From the NCBI GenBank assembly GCA_018434245.1, contig JAHDPQ010000004.1:1-60599 (forward strand): DNA of 60,599 nt, written 5' to 3'. The notes beneath the pieces are model-generated. The model had not been told where the DNA came from. It made no database searches and was given only the letters and a program-made list of their open reading frames with translations. The position numbers were made by a program, and so were the translations under genes. Source of the stretch: Oscillospiraceae bacterium (lineage in GTDB: Bacteria > Bacillota > Clostridia > Oscillospirales > Ruminococcaceae). Position 1 is the stretch's first letter; every line of letters starts with the position of its first letter. Positions 9,073-18,045 of the stretch are shown here, in pieces.

Positions 9073-9101
9073 TTGAATTCCTCTCCATATCATGCTAAAA
9101 T
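9073..9101 (+). promoter_or_regulatory. sigma-A promoter of the NCS2 permease
   Basis: TTGAAT and TAAAAT are separated by exactly 17 bp and lie 40 bp upstream of the permease ATG. The rest of the 8,810-9,140 gap is AT-rich, holds the upstream region of the divergent activator gene, and shows no riboswitch that I recognise. Confidence 0.7.
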
Positions 9102-9140
9102 AAGACAATTTGTGTGTATGCATCTGGAGGAGGACTATGT

Positions 9141-10403
9141 ATGAGTAACAGAAAGATTGTACAGGTTGAAGAACGCCTACCATTCCTGACCATGTTGCCC
9201 TTGAGCATTCAGCACGTGTTTGCAATGTTTGGAGCAACGGTATTGGTTCCCCTGATCTTCGGAATTGATCCCGGAGTGGTCTTGTTTATGAACGGTGTAG
9301 GAACCCTGCTATTCATTGCAATCACCAAAGGCAGGGCCCCCGCTTACTTAGGTTCCAGTTTTGCTTTTATCGCCCCCGTCAGCACCGTAATGGCCGCAAG
9401 CGGTGTGCAGAACGCTCAGGGGGGAGTCGTGTTTGTAGGCGTTATCGGTATGATTGTAGCTTTTATTATTTATAAGTTCGGCACAGACTGGATCGATATT
9501 CTTCTTCCTCCCGCCGCTATGGGACCTATTGTTGCTTTGATAGGTTTCGAGCTGGCGGGAGTTTCTGTGGGTGGGGGGGCTATCGGAGCCACTTTGACCG
9601 GAGAAGGCGCCACCACCGGCGGAATCGTGGTGTTTTCCGTCACCCTGCTGGTGGCGGTGCTGGGCTCGGTGCTGTTCCGGGGATTCTTGGGGGTGATTCC
9701 TCTGCTGGTGGCTCTGATCAGCGGCTACATCACCGCGATCTGCTTTGACATGGTGGACTTTACCCCCATACTGACCACCAACTTCTTTACCCTTCCCCAC
9801 TTTGTGATGGCAAAGTTTGATCTGACCTCTATGCTGACCATTGCCCCCGTGGCTCTGGTGCTGGCCGCCGAACACATCGGCCACCAGATTGTCACCGGAA
9901 AAATCGTGGACAGAGACCTGCTGAAGGATCCTGGACTGCACCGCACTTACTTTGCGGACAACCTTTCCACCGCCATTTCCGGCCTGTTTGGCGCAGTGGG
10001 AACCACTACCTACGGCGAAAACATCGGTGTAATGGCGGTCACCGGAGTGTACAGCGTTCAGGTCATTGCGGGTGCGGCCTGCATCTCCATTCTAATGGCC
10101 TTTATCGGACCCCTTTCCGCCCTGATCTCCACCATTCCCGGCAACGTCATCGGCGGCATCACCTTTTTGCTCTACGGCATGATCGGAACCTCCGGCCTAC
10201 GCATTCTGGTGGACCGCAAGGTGGATTACGGCAAATCCCGAAATCTGGTGATGACCTCTGTAGTCTTTGTAGCCGGCCTTTCCGGCCTGACCGTCCACAT
10301 CGGACAGGTGGGGATTTCCGGCATGGCACTCAGCGCTATAGTGGGCATCCTCTTTGGCATCGTCTTCTATGTGTTTGACAAACTGGGAGTCAACACCGAC
10401 TGA
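9141..10403 (+). CDS. NCS2 family uracil/xanthine permease
   Basis: This is a 420-residue polytopic membrane protein of the nucleobase:cation symporter-2 family. Family marks are the N-terminal LPLSIQHVFAMFGATVLVP, the AEHIGHQIVTGK segment bearing the substrate-site Glu, and the GTTTYGENIGVM repeat that follows it. These resemble UraA-type uracil permeases more than xanthine permeases. The ATG at 9141 follows GGAGGAGG. The gene is monocistronic, with its own promoter and terminator. Base composition rises clearly here compared with the preceding 9 kb. Confidence 0.9.
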   Translation: MSNRKIVQVEERLPFLTMLPLSIQHVFAMFGATVLVPLIFGIDPGVVLFMNGVGTLLFIAITKGRAPAYLGSSFAFIAPVSTVMAASGVQNAQGGVVFVGVIGMIVAFIIYKFGTDWIDILLPPAAMGPIVALIGFELAGVSVGGGAIGATLTGEGATTGGIVVFSVTLLVAVLGSVLFRGFLGVIPLLVALISGYITAICFDMVDFTPILTTNFFTLPHFVMAKFDLTSMLTIAPVALVLAAEHIGHQIVTGKIVDRDLLKDPGLHRTYFADNLSTAISGLFGAVGTTTYGENIGVMAVTGVYSVQVIAGAACISILMAFIGPLSALISTIPGNVIGGITFLLYGMIGTSGLRILVDRKVDYGKSRNLVMTSVVFVAGLSGLTVHIGQVGISGMALSAIVGILFGIVFYVFDKLGVNTD

Positions 10404-10430
10404 TTCCCCGACAGGGATGAGGCATTGCCG

Positions 10431-10464
10431 CCCCTCTCGCCGGTCTGGCGCGAGGGGATTTTTT
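10431..10464 (+). terminator. intrinsic terminator after the NCS2 permease
   Basis: An 11-bp GC-rich stem with one mismatch (CCCCTCTCGCC/GGCGCGAGGGG, 5-nt loop) is followed by a T-run, 28 bp after the stop codon. Confidence 0.85.
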
Positions 10465-10721
10465 ATGGAAAAAATAAAAACCAAGTAAGAAAACATTTAT
10501 TACGGGGAATTTATGGGAAGATTTGTTTCTTTTACAATACTGTAACAACTTTATAAACCTTGAGGAAGTGGCAGGGAAACTCATTTGTTTGCCTTGCGCA
10601 TCCTTATCCATGAAGAGATTTAAAACCCCGTATCTATCGCTATTTCAGGGGAATAAGACCTGGAACCTTCTCCAGCGAAGCCCTCTAATATTTTTCGTTT
10701 TTCCTTCTTTTTCCCCTCCTC
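10465..10721. other. intergenic stretch without recognisable gene
   Basis: This is AT-rich sequence between the permease terminator and the peptide-operon promoter. Short open frames here have no ribosome binding site or recognisable protein content. No repeat or RNA family recognised. Confidence 0.5.
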
Positions 10722-10750
10722 TTGAAAAAAAGAATTAAACGCAGTATAAT
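10722..10750 (+). promoter_or_regulatory. sigma-A promoter of the oligopeptide ABC operon
   Basis: TTGAAA-N17-TATAAT is a near-consensus promoter 140 bp upstream of the first ATPase gene. Confidence 0.8.
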
Positions 10751-10766
10751 GTGTTAATACAGCGGT

Positions 10767-10811
10767 GGAGTTGTGGGAAATGACGTTGTCATTGAACAGC
10801 TCCTTTTTTTT
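10767..10811 (+). terminator. leader terminator/attenuator of the oligopeptide ABC operon
   Basis: A two-part stem (GGAGTTGT/ACAGCTCC outside, AATGAC/GTCATT inside a 3-nt loop) is followed by eight T residues. It lies 17-60 bp after the promoter's -10 box and before the first gene, so initiated transcripts must read through it. This is the layout of transcription attenuation. No antiterminator partner or peptide-coding leader was recognised. Confidence 0.7.
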
Positions 10812-10889
10812 ACAACCAGCATTTTACTGCTTTAAATCAGTTTCGATGCAAAATCGATTTTGCGTATTCCTGGCGGGAGGGCAGGTCTT

Positions 10890-11885
10890 TTGGATAATTT
10901 GTTAGAAGTGCATGGCTTAAATGTAGATTTTGTAAATGGCGAAGGCACGGTGAGCGTGATCTCCAATCTTTCGTTCCACGTAGCCCGGGGCGAGGTTTTG
11001 GGAATTGTAGGCGAATCGGGCAGCGGAAAAAGCGTCACCTCTTTAGCGGTGATGAGGCTACTTCCGGCGGCGTCGGCTCAAGTGCAGGGCAGCATCCTGT
11101 TCGATGGCAGAGATCTGTTATCCCTCAGCGAGCAGGAGATGCAGCAGGTGCGGGGCAACCGCATCGCCATGATTTTTCAGGAGCCCATGACCTCCCTCAA
11201 CCCCATACATACCTGTGGTCGGCAGATTATGGAGTCGATTCTTCTCCACAGCAAGCTTTCCAAAAAAGAGGCCCAGGCCAAAGCCCTTGAGCTACTGGAG
11301 CTTTGCGGTATCCCCGATGCGGCCCAGCGGCTGCGGGAATACCCCCACCAACTGTCCGGCGGAATGCGTCAGCGGATTATGATCGCCATCGCTCTGGCCT
11401 GTGACCCGGATTTGCTCATCGCCGACGAGCCCACCACTGCGCTGGACGTCACCATTCAGGCCCAGATTCTTAAACTCCTCAAGGATATTCGGGGGCAGCG
11501 GGATATGGGGATCATCATGATCACCCACGACCTTGGTATTGTCTCCGATTCCTGCGACCGGGTGGCGGTGATGTACTGCGGGGAGATGGTAGAGACCTCC
11601 CCGGTGAGGCTGTTGTTCCGGGACCCTCTTCATCCCTACACCGCCGGTTTGATTCAGGCTCTGCCCCGGCTAACGGGACCCACCCAGCGGCTGGAGGCCA
11701 TTGAGGGCATGGTGCCCGACGCCGGCCAGATGCCGGAAGGCTGCCGCTTTCATCCCCGCTGCAAGCACGCTCAGGCGCGTTGCCGTAAGGAGCATCCCGA
11801 GCTTCGGGCTCTGCCCGACGGCCGGTGGGTACGGTGCGTTTTGTTTGAAGACAAGGAGCGAGAGGTAACACAACATGAACAATGA
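10890..11885 (+). CDS. oligopeptide ABC transporter ATP-binding protein (DppD/OppD type)
   Basis: This is a 331-residue ABC ATPase of the peptide/nickel uptake group. Walker A is GESGSGKS (around residue 38), the signature is LSGGMRQR, Walker B is DLLIADEP, and the H-loop is MITHDLG. The C-terminal extension GCRFHPRCKHAQARC carries the Cys pattern seen in Opp/Dpp ATPases that can bind an Fe-S cluster. I chose TTG 10890, which follows GGGAGGG with suitable spacing; a longer frame begins at 10860. The first gene of a seven-gene operon, it overlaps the next ATPase gene by 11 nt. Confidence 0.9.
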   Translation: MDNLLEVHGLNVDFVNGEGTVSVISNLSFHVARGEVLGIVGESGSGKSVTSLAVMRLLPAASAQVQGSILFDGRDLLSLSEQEMQQVRGNRIAMIFQEPMTSLNPIHTCGRQIMESILLHSKLSKKEAQAKALELLELCGIPDAAQRLREYPHQLSGGMRQRIMIAIALACDPDLLIADEPTTALDVTIQAQILKLLKDIRGQRDMGIIMITHDLGIVSDSCDRVAVMYCGEMVETSPVRLLFRDPLHPYTAGLIQALPRLTGPTQRLEAIEGMVPDAGQMPEGCRFHPRCKHAQARCRKEHPELRALPDGRWVRCVLFEDKEREVTQHEQ

Positions 11886-12858
11886 GGTTTTGCTGCAGGC
11901 ACAGGATGTCAAGCAGCATTTTACAGTAAAAAAGGAGCGGGGCCAAAAGGCCACCCTGTATGCGGTAGACGGTGTCACCCTTTCCATTTATAAAGGAGAG
12001 ACCTTTGGGCTGGTGGGAGAATCGGGATGTGGAAAATCCACGCTGGGCAAAACCTTTCTGCGGCTCTACCCCCTTACCGGCGGCAAGATCATTTTTGACG
12101 GCAAGGATATTTCCCGCCTGCGGGGCCGGGGGCTCAAGGAGTTCCGGTGCAAATCCCAGATGATTTTTCAGGACCCTTCCTCCTGCCTCAACCCCAGACG
12201 GAAGATTTCAGAGATTCTCAGCGAGCCTTTTGTCATTCACGGTATGCTTACTGGGGAGGAGCGCAGGCGCAGGATTCTGGAGCTCTGCGATATGGTGGGG
12301 CTTTCCAGCCAATATCTGGAGCGCTACCCCCACGAGATGTCCGGCGGCCAAAAGCAGAGGGTGGGCATCGCCCGGGCCCTTGCCCTCAATCCCCAGATGA
12401 TCATCTGCGATGAGCCGGTTTCGGCACTGGACGTTTCCATTCAGGCCCAGGTGATCAACCTGCTGGAGGACCTGCAGAAGCAGCTGAGCCTCACCTACCT
12501 GTTTATTTCCCACAACCTCAGTGTGGTCAAACACTGCTGCCAGCGCATCGGCGTCATGTATCTGGGCAAGATCGTCGAGCTTGCACCGGCGGACCGCATC
12601 TATCAGGACGCAAGGCATCCCTACACACAGGCCCTGATTTCCGCCATCCCCATCATCGATGACGGCAGCTCAGAGCCTGTCCCCCCGCAGATTGTGCTCT
12701 CGGGAGACCTGCCCAGCCCCACCGATCCCCCAGTGGGCTGTGCCTTTCACACCCGCTGCCCCCATGTCATGGAGCGTTGCCGCAGAGAGCGGCCCTCACT
12801 GCAAGAGGTGGAGCCGGAACACTTTGTCTCCTGTTTTCTCTACGAACAACATCCATAA
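11875..12858 (+). CDS. oligopeptide ABC transporter ATP-binding protein (DppF/OppF type)
   Basis: This is the 327-residue partner ATPase. Walker A is GESGCGKS, the signature is MSGGQKQR, Walker B is MIICDEP, and the C-terminal Cys-containing motif GCAFHTRCPHVMERC is present. Its start codon lies inside the end of the preceding ATPase gene, so the two are probably translationally coupled and form the nucleotide-binding heterodimer. Confidence 0.92.
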   Translation: MNNEVLLQAQDVKQHFTVKKERGQKATLYAVDGVTLSIYKGETFGLVGESGCGKSTLGKTFLRLYPLTGGKIIFDGKDISRLRGRGLKEFRCKSQMIFQDPSSCLNPRRKISEILSEPFVIHGMLTGEERRRRILELCDMVGLSSQYLERYPHEMSGGQKQRVGIARALALNPQMIICDEPVSALDVSIQAQVINLLEDLQKQLSLTYLFISHNLSVVKHCCQRIGVMYLGKIVELAPADRIYQDARHPYTQALISAIPIIDDGSSEPVPPQIVLSGDLPSPTDPPVGCAFHTRCPHVMERCRRERPSLQEVEPEHFVSCFLYEQHP

Positions 12859-12893
12859 AGGAGCTCATCCTTTATTATATTAGGAGGTACACG

Positions 12894-14537
12894 ATGAAAA
12901 AGATATTGGCGATTCTTTTAACCTGCAGTCTTTTGGTATCGCTGTTGGCCGCCTGCGCCGGCGGAAGCAGCGGACGGGTTTCTACTCCCCAAGGCAGCGA
13001 TGCTTCCGGTTCCGGGGCAGTGCCCGCACAGCCCAACACTGTGGTGATCGGTGCTCAGTCTGACCTAATCACTCTGGATCCGGGCAACATGTATGAGCCT
13101 TATGCCAACATGATTTCCTATGCGGCCTACGACATGCTGTACCGCGTGGAATCCGGCACCATGGGAACCCCCGTTCCCTCTGTGGCCACCGGGGTGGAGA
13201 TTGACGACACCCATACGGTTTACACCTTCCCCCTGCGGGACGATGTGGCCTTTGCCAGCGGCAACAAGCTCACTGCCAAGGATGTGGTCTGGAGCATCAA
13301 CCGGGTGCTGAATATGAAGGACAGCAACGCCTACTCCAATGTCAAAATCGTGGAGAAGGTGGAGGCGCCCGATGATTACACCGTGGTGTTTACCCTGACC
13401 GAGCCCGATGCTTCCTTTTTGGTAAAGCTGACCTCCAACGCCTACTGCATTCTGGACAGTGAGGTGGTCAAGGAACACGGCGGTTCCGATACCGGCGGCG
13501 ACACCGCCAAGGCATGGCTGGACACCACCTCCGCGGGTTCCGGCCCCTACATCATCAAGAGCTGGACTCCCAAGGAGCAGCTGGTTCTGGAAAAGAACCC
13601 CAACTACTGGGGCAAGGCCAGCAACATCGACACCATCATCCTCAAGGAGATGCCCAGTGTAGATGCCCAGATCACCGCCCTGCAAAACGGCGAGATCGAC
13701 ATTTCCCTCGGGCTAAATACCGAAACCGCCAAGCAGCTGGAGGGCAAGGAAGGCATTGCCATCTCTAACGGCGCCACCGCCCTCATCACCTTTTTGGTGA
13801 TGAACCGGGATGAAGCTCTTTCTCCCGAGATGGCCAATCCCAAGGTGCAGGAGGCCGTTCGCTACGCTCTGGATTACCCCGGCTACCTCACTCTGGGGGG
13901 CGAGGGCTGCACCATCCCCCTCAACTTTGTGCAGAATGGCTTTTCCGGTGCTCTGACTCGGGACGAAAACAGCCGGGATCTGGAAAAAGCCAAGGCTCTT
14001 ATGGCAGAGGCCGGCTATCCCGATGGCTTTGACATCACCCTCACCTGCGCCAACAACAACTCCGAGGGTCTGGAGTGGACCACCATCGCCCAGAAGGTAA
14101 AGCAGGATCTTTCCGAAATCGGCATCAACGTCAACATTGAGACGCTGGAAGCCACTCTGGTTTACGAAAAGATGCGGGATGCTTCCATGCCCTTCTACGT
14201 CATGTTCTGGTCCCCCGACTACTACGACATCAACAACCAGTTTGCCTTCCTGCCGGGAACCGGCGAGCACGGTACCGCTTACGGCAACCGCACCAAGTGG
14301 GAGCTGACGGCGGAAAACCAGCCTCTGTGGGATTTGGCAGGCAAAATTCAGGTGGAAACCGATCCCGTCCAGCGGGCCCAGTACGCCGAGGAGCTGCAAC
14401 AGCTGTTTGATCAGGATAACCCCTTTGCCTTCCTGCTGCAGCATCCCAAAACTTTTGCCTACCGCTCCGACCGGCTGGAAAATGTTGCCTACAATGATCT
14501 GTGCAAAATCCAGCTCTGTGATCTGGTAGCCAAATAA
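12894..14537 (+). CDS. peptide ABC transporter substrate-binding lipoprotein (SBP family 5)
   Basis: This is a 547-residue family-5 binding protein. The signal peptide ends in the lipobox SLLAAC, followed by a Gly/Ser/Pro-rich linker. The family segment YTFPLRDDVAFASGNKLTAKDVVWS is present around residue 100. The ATG 12894 has AGGAGG 6 nt upstream; an apparent longer frame from 12777 is upstream read-through. It captures peptides or similar cargo outside the cell for the permease genes downstream. Dipeptide versus oligopeptide preference cannot be told. Confidence 0.92.
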   Translation: MKKILAILLTCSLLVSLLAACAGGSSGRVSTPQGSDASGSGAVPAQPNTVVIGAQSDLITLDPGNMYEPYANMISYAAYDMLYRVESGTMGTPVPSVATGVEIDDTHTVYTFPLRDDVAFASGNKLTAKDVVWSINRVLNMKDSNAYSNVKIVEKVEAPDDYTVVFTLTEPDASFLVKLTSNAYCILDSEVVKEHGGSDTGGDTAKAWLDTTSAGSGPYIIKSWTPKEQLVLEKNPNYWGKASNIDTIILKEMPSVDAQITALQNGEIDISLGLNTETAKQLEGKEGIAISNGATALITFLVMNRDEALSPEMANPKVQEAVRYALDYPGYLTLGGEGCTIPLNFVQNGFSGALTRDENSRDLEKAKALMAEAGYPDGFDITLTCANNNSEGLEWTTIAQKVKQDLSEIGINVNIETLEATLVYEKMRDASMPFYVMFWSPDYYDINNQFAFLPGTGEHGTAYGNRTKWELTAENQPLWDLAGKIQVETDPVQRAQYAEELQQLFDQDNPFAFLLQHPKTFAYRSDRLENVAYNDLCKIQLCDLVAK

Positions 14538-14559
14538 TTAAGGAAACGGAATCTGTTTG

Positions 14560-14604
14560 GATGCCATGCCGGAATTTGCCAAGGCGGCGTTCCGGCATGG
14601 CATC
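14560..14604 (+). other. 15-bp perfect stem-loop between binding protein and permease genes
   Basis: Arms GATGCCATGCCGGAA and TTCCGGCATGGCATC enclose a 15-nt loop. No T-run follows, so it is not a simple terminator. In ABC operons such hairpins after the binding-protein gene commonly protect the upstream mRNA and lower permease expression. Confidence 0.75.
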
Positions 14605-14702
14605 AGGGTTTGTTGAAGCAAATGAGCGGAAAGTCCTTGTTTTGTTCCTGCCAGCGCCCTATCAATAAACCTATCTCATCGTTTGAAGAAAGGAGTGCCT
14701 TT

Positions 14703-15716
14703 TTGTTCCGGTATTTGATCAGACGTCTGCTACTAATGGTGGTTTTGCTGCTGGGAGTTTCGGTCATGGTGTTTTTGATCTCCCACATGGTGCCCAGCAA
14801 CCCGGTTGCGGCCAACCTGAGCCAAACCGCCATGAACGACCCGGAAATCGTCGCCGCTTACGAGGCTAAGTGGGGGCTGGACAAGCCTTTGCACGAGCAG
14901 TACATCGTCTATATGTCCAACATGCTGCGCGGCGATTTCGGCACTTCCATCCGGACAGGAAGACCGGTGCTGCAGGATCTTGCCCAGTACTTTCCCGCAA
15001 CGTTGGAGCTTTCTATCTTTGCCATGATCATCGCCATTGTGCTGGGGGTAGGGTTTGGAATCCTTTCCGCCATCTTTCAGAACAAGCCGGCGGACCAGAT
15101 TCTGCGGGCCATTTCGGTCAGCGGGGTCTCGTTGCCCAGCTTTTGGTTTGCCCTGCTGGTGATGTCGGTGTTCTGCGGCAAGCTTAAGTGGTTTCCCAGC
15201 GGCGGGCGGATCGACCCCCGCATCTTTAACCCCACCGGCGGAACCGGCCTGTATGTGCTGGACGCCATCTCCTGGGGGGACTGGGAAATGCTTGCCAATT
15301 CCCTCTCCCACCTGATTCTTCCCGCCATGGTGCTTGGCTTTTTCACCATGGGACTCATCACTCGCCAGACTCGCTCCAACCTGCTGGAGGCCATGTCCAT
15401 GGACTACATCCGCACCGCCCGCTCCAAAGGAATGAAGGAGAGCCGGGTGGTGGTGGGCCACGCCCTTAACAACGCTCTGATCCCGGTGATCACCGTGAGC
15501 GGCATGGGCTTTTGCAACCTGCTGGGGGGCATGGTGTTTGTGGAAAAAATCTTCTCGTGGCCGGGGATTGGACAGTATGCCTACCTTTCCGCCACCACCC
15601 TTGACTTTCCCGCTATTTGCGGGGTTTCTCTGCTGATTGCGGTCACCTATGTTGTGGTCAATCTGCTGATCGATATTCTTTACGGTGTGATCGACCCCAG
15701 AATTCGGTATCAGTAG
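14703..15716 (+). CDS. peptide ABC transporter permease (DppB/OppB type)
   Basis: This is a 337-residue inner-membrane permease of about six helices, with the N-terminal RYLIRRLLLMVVLLLGVSVMVF segment typical of DppB and the EAA loop around EAMSMDYIRTARSKGM that contacts the ATPases. I chose TTG 14703 because AAAGGAG lies upstream and the family N-terminus begins there; the open frame extends to 14610 without family residues. Confidence 0.92.
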   Translation: MFRYLIRRLLLMVVLLLGVSVMVFLISHMVPSNPVAANLSQTAMNDPEIVAAYEAKWGLDKPLHEQYIVYMSNMLRGDFGTSIRTGRPVLQDLAQYFPATLELSIFAMIIAIVLGVGFGILSAIFQNKPADQILRAISVSGVSLPSFWFALLVMSVFCGKLKWFPSGGRIDPRIFNPTGGTGLYVLDAISWGDWEMLANSLSHLILPAMVLGFFTMGLITRQTRSNLLEAMSMDYIRTARSKGMKESRVVVGHALNNALIPVITVSGMGFCNLLGGMVFVEKIFSWPGIGQYAYLSATTLDFPAICGVSLLIAVTYVVVNLLIDILYGVIDPRIRYQ

Positions 15717-15727
15717 GAGGAGATAGC

Positions 15728-16567
15728 ATGAATACCGCAAGACAATTATTAAAACAAAAAAACTTTATGTTTAAGCTGGGGCTTATCATCTGCGTCGCCT
15801 GGATTCTGGCGGCGATTCTAGCTCCGGTGCTGGTTCCCTATCACCCCATCACCCATCAAGATATGGCGGGGCGCTTTCAGCCCCCCAGTACCCAGCACTG
15901 GTTTGGGACCGACAGCCTTGGGCGGGATGTGTTCAGCCGGGTGCTGTACGGCAGCCGGATTTCCATCACCGCCGGGGTGATCACTGTCTTGATCTCGTTT
16001 GCGGTGGGCATCCTGTTTGGAGGTATTTCCGGCTATGTGGGCGGTGTGGTGGACGACATTATGATGCGCTTTAGCGAAATGGTGCAGTCCTTCCCTCCCC
16101 TGATTCTCGCCATGGTGATCGCGGCGGCTCTGGGGCCCAACATCAGCAACTCCATCTTTGCCATGGCCATCATCTGGTGGCCCAACTACGCCCGCCTGAC
16201 CCGAAGCATCGTCATTTCCGTCAAGGAAAACGACTATGTCACCGCCAGCCGCATTCTGGGGGCATCCCATCTGCGGATTCTGTACCGGGAAATTCTGCCC
16301 AACAGTGTGGGCTCCATGGCTGTCATGGCCACTTTGGATTTGGGCAATGCCATCCTGATGTTCTCGGGGCTTTCCTTTTTGGGGCTGGGGGTACAGCCTC
16401 CCATGGCGGAGTGGGGCGCCATGGTCAGCGACGGCGTTCTCACCTTCAACTACTGGTGGATTTCCACCTTTCCCGGGCTGGCGATCTTTAGCGTGGCCAT
16501 TGGGGCCAACTTTATCGGCGACGGCCTGCGGGATTATCTGGACCCCAGAATGCGGGGACGAGCCTAA
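15728..16567 (+). CDS. peptide ABC transporter permease (DppC/OppC type)
   Basis: The second permease has 279 residues and the DppC hallmarks: an early transmembrane helix, FGTDSLGRDVFSRVLYGSRIS around residue 60, and the EAA loop SVKENDYVTASRILGASH. GGAGGAG lies 7 nt before ATG 15728. It pairs with the DppB-type permease 11 bp upstream. Confidence 0.93.
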   Translation: MNTARQLLKQKNFMFKLGLIICVAWILAAILAPVLVPYHPITHQDMAGRFQPPSTQHWFGTDSLGRDVFSRVLYGSRISITAGVITVLISFAVGILFGGISGYVGGVVDDIMMRFSEMVQSFPPLILAMVIAAALGPNISNSIFAMAIIWWPNYARLTRSIVISVKENDYVTASRILGASHLRILYREILPNSVGSMAVMATLDLGNAILMFSGLSFLGLGVQPPMAEWGAMVSDGVLTFNYWWISTFPGLAIFSVAIGANFIGDGLRDYLDPRMRGRA

Positions 16568-16588
16568 TAGGGCAGGAGGTATCATCTT

Positions 16589-16918
16589 ATGGAAAAAGTA
16601 ACGTTGGATCAGGTTCCGGTGACAGGGCTGCCTCTGTACGAAATGCAGCAGCTGTTCCATCTTACGGGAACATACAGCGACATCAAAGTCAGCTATATCA
16701 CCCTGTTGCCGGGCAAGCGGGTTCCCGAGCACGGCACAGGTGCCCATGAACAGGACGAGTACTCCTTCTTTGTGGAAGGGGAAGTATATACCGAAAGCGG
16801 CGACTTTAAAGGAATCTGCCGTCAGGGGGAGGCCACTCTGATTCCCAGAGGGGAGCATCACTGGTGCGAAAACCGCACCCAAAAGCCCTGTCGGCTGGTC
16901 TGCGTGCTGGCAAAATAA
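16589..16918 (+). CDS. cupin domain protein
   Basis: This 109-residue protein is a single small beta-barrel cupin. Motif 1 is readable as PEHGTGAHEQDEYSFFVEGE and motif 2 as PRGEHHWCENRT, so metal-binding His/Glu positions are mostly present. The ribosome binding site is GGAGG. The gene lies between the DppC permease and the M24 peptidase, clearly in the same operon. It may sense or modify a compound imported by the transporter. Exact activity unknown. Confidence 0.8.
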   Translation: MEKVTLDQVPVTGLPLYEMQQLFHLTGTYSDIKVSYITLLPGKRVPEHGTGAHEQDEYSFFVEGEVYTESGDFKGICRQGEATLIPRGEHHWCENRTQKPCRLVCVLAK

Positions 16919-16948
16919 CAAGGTGACCGGGATAAAGGAGATGAATGT

Positions 16949-18019
16949 ATGAATCGGCAGCGGCTGGAGCGTGTGGTGGAGTACATGAAGCTGGAGGAGT
17001 TGGAGCAGATCGTCATCTCCTCTCCGGCTTCGGTCTATTACCTCACCGGCTATTGGGTGGAGCCTCACGAGCGGATGCTGGCACTCTATTTGGACTGTCG
17101 GGGCAAGGCGGTTCTCTTTGCCAACGCCATCTTTGGGCTGGCCGATACGCCGGACCTACCTCTGGTCTGCCACGGGGATGGAGATAACCCTGTTACCGGT
17201 CTTGCGCAGGTGGCAAAACCTGGAAGACTGGGTATTGATAAATTTTGGTACAGCAAGTTTCTTATGGGACTGATGGAACTGCGCCGGGACATTGTCCCCG
17301 TTCCCGGCTCCGACCCGGTGGATCTGGCCCGCAAGCAAAAGGACGACGTGGAGCAGGAAAAGCTGCGGACAAACTCCCGCATCAACGACAAGGTCATGGA
17401 ATCGGTGATGGGGATGCTTGGGGAGGGGGTAGCGGAAAATGAGCTGGCCGCTCAGGTGAATCGCTTGTTCCTGCAAAACGGTGCCGACTGCGAGGGAACT
17501 CAGCTGGTCTGCTTTGGGGCCAACGGTTCTGATCCTCATCACAGTCCTGACAGCACCCTGCTCAAGCCGGGGGACAGCGTCACCATCGACATCTTCACCC
17601 CCATCGGGCGGTACTGGTGCGATATGACCCGCACGGTATTTTTTAGGACCGTTTCCGAAAGACAGCGGCAGGTGTATGAGCTGGTGCGGCGGGCCAACGA
17701 GGCAGCCATCGCCAAAATTCAGCCGGGGGTGCTGCTTTCCGATCTGGACAAAGCCGCCCGGGATGTGATTGCACAGGGAGGCTACGGCCCTTACTTTACC
17801 CACCGTCTGGGCCACGGTATCGGGCTGGACTGCCATGAGCCCCCAGACGTCAGCGGGAGCTCCCACACGCCGGTGGAGGCGGGGATGGTCTTTTCGGTGG
17901 AGCCGGGCATCTATCTACCAGGGGAATTCGGTGTGCGGATCGAGGATTTGGTGTTGGTCACCCAAGACGGCTGCGAGGTCCTCAACGCTTATCCTAAGGA
18001 GCTACAGGTCATTGACTGA
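16949..18019 (+). CDS. M24 family metallopeptidase (Xaa-Pro aminopeptidase/dipeptidase type)
   Basis: This 356-residue protein has a creatinase-like N-terminal domain (about 1-125) and a pita-bread catalytic domain. The five dinuclear-metal ligands are present: Asp in TIDIFTP, Asp in CDMTRT, His in RLGHGIGLD, Glu in VEPGIYLP and Glu in RIEDLVLV. It should be cytoplasmic and cleave X-Pro bonds or a related amide in the imported cargo. It is the last gene of the transport operon and is followed by a terminator. A creatinase-like substrate is not excluded. Confidence 0.9.
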   Translation: MNRQRLERVVEYMKLEELEQIVISSPASVYYLTGYWVEPHERMLALYLDCRGKAVLFANAIFGLADTPDLPLVCHGDGDNPVTGLAQVAKPGRLGIDKFWYSKFLMGLMELRRDIVPVPGSDPVDLARKQKDDVEQEKLRTNSRINDKVMESVMGMLGEGVAENELAAQVNRLFLQNGADCEGTQLVCFGANGSDPHHSPDSTLLKPGDSVTIDIFTPIGRYWCDMTRTVFFRTVSERQRQVYELVRRANEAAIAKIQPGVLLSDLDKAARDVIAQGGYGPYFTHRLGHGIGLDCHEPPDVSGSSHTPVEAGMVFSVEPGIYLPGEFGVRIEDLVLVTQDGCEVLNAYPKELQVID

Positions 18020-18045
18020 CCGGCTCCAATCATTAAAAAGCCAAG

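Noticed and set aside
13065-14444. Long antisense open frames opposite the peptide-binding protein gene
   Set aside because: High GC suppresses stops on the opposite strand; no ribosome binding sites and no recognisable protein content.
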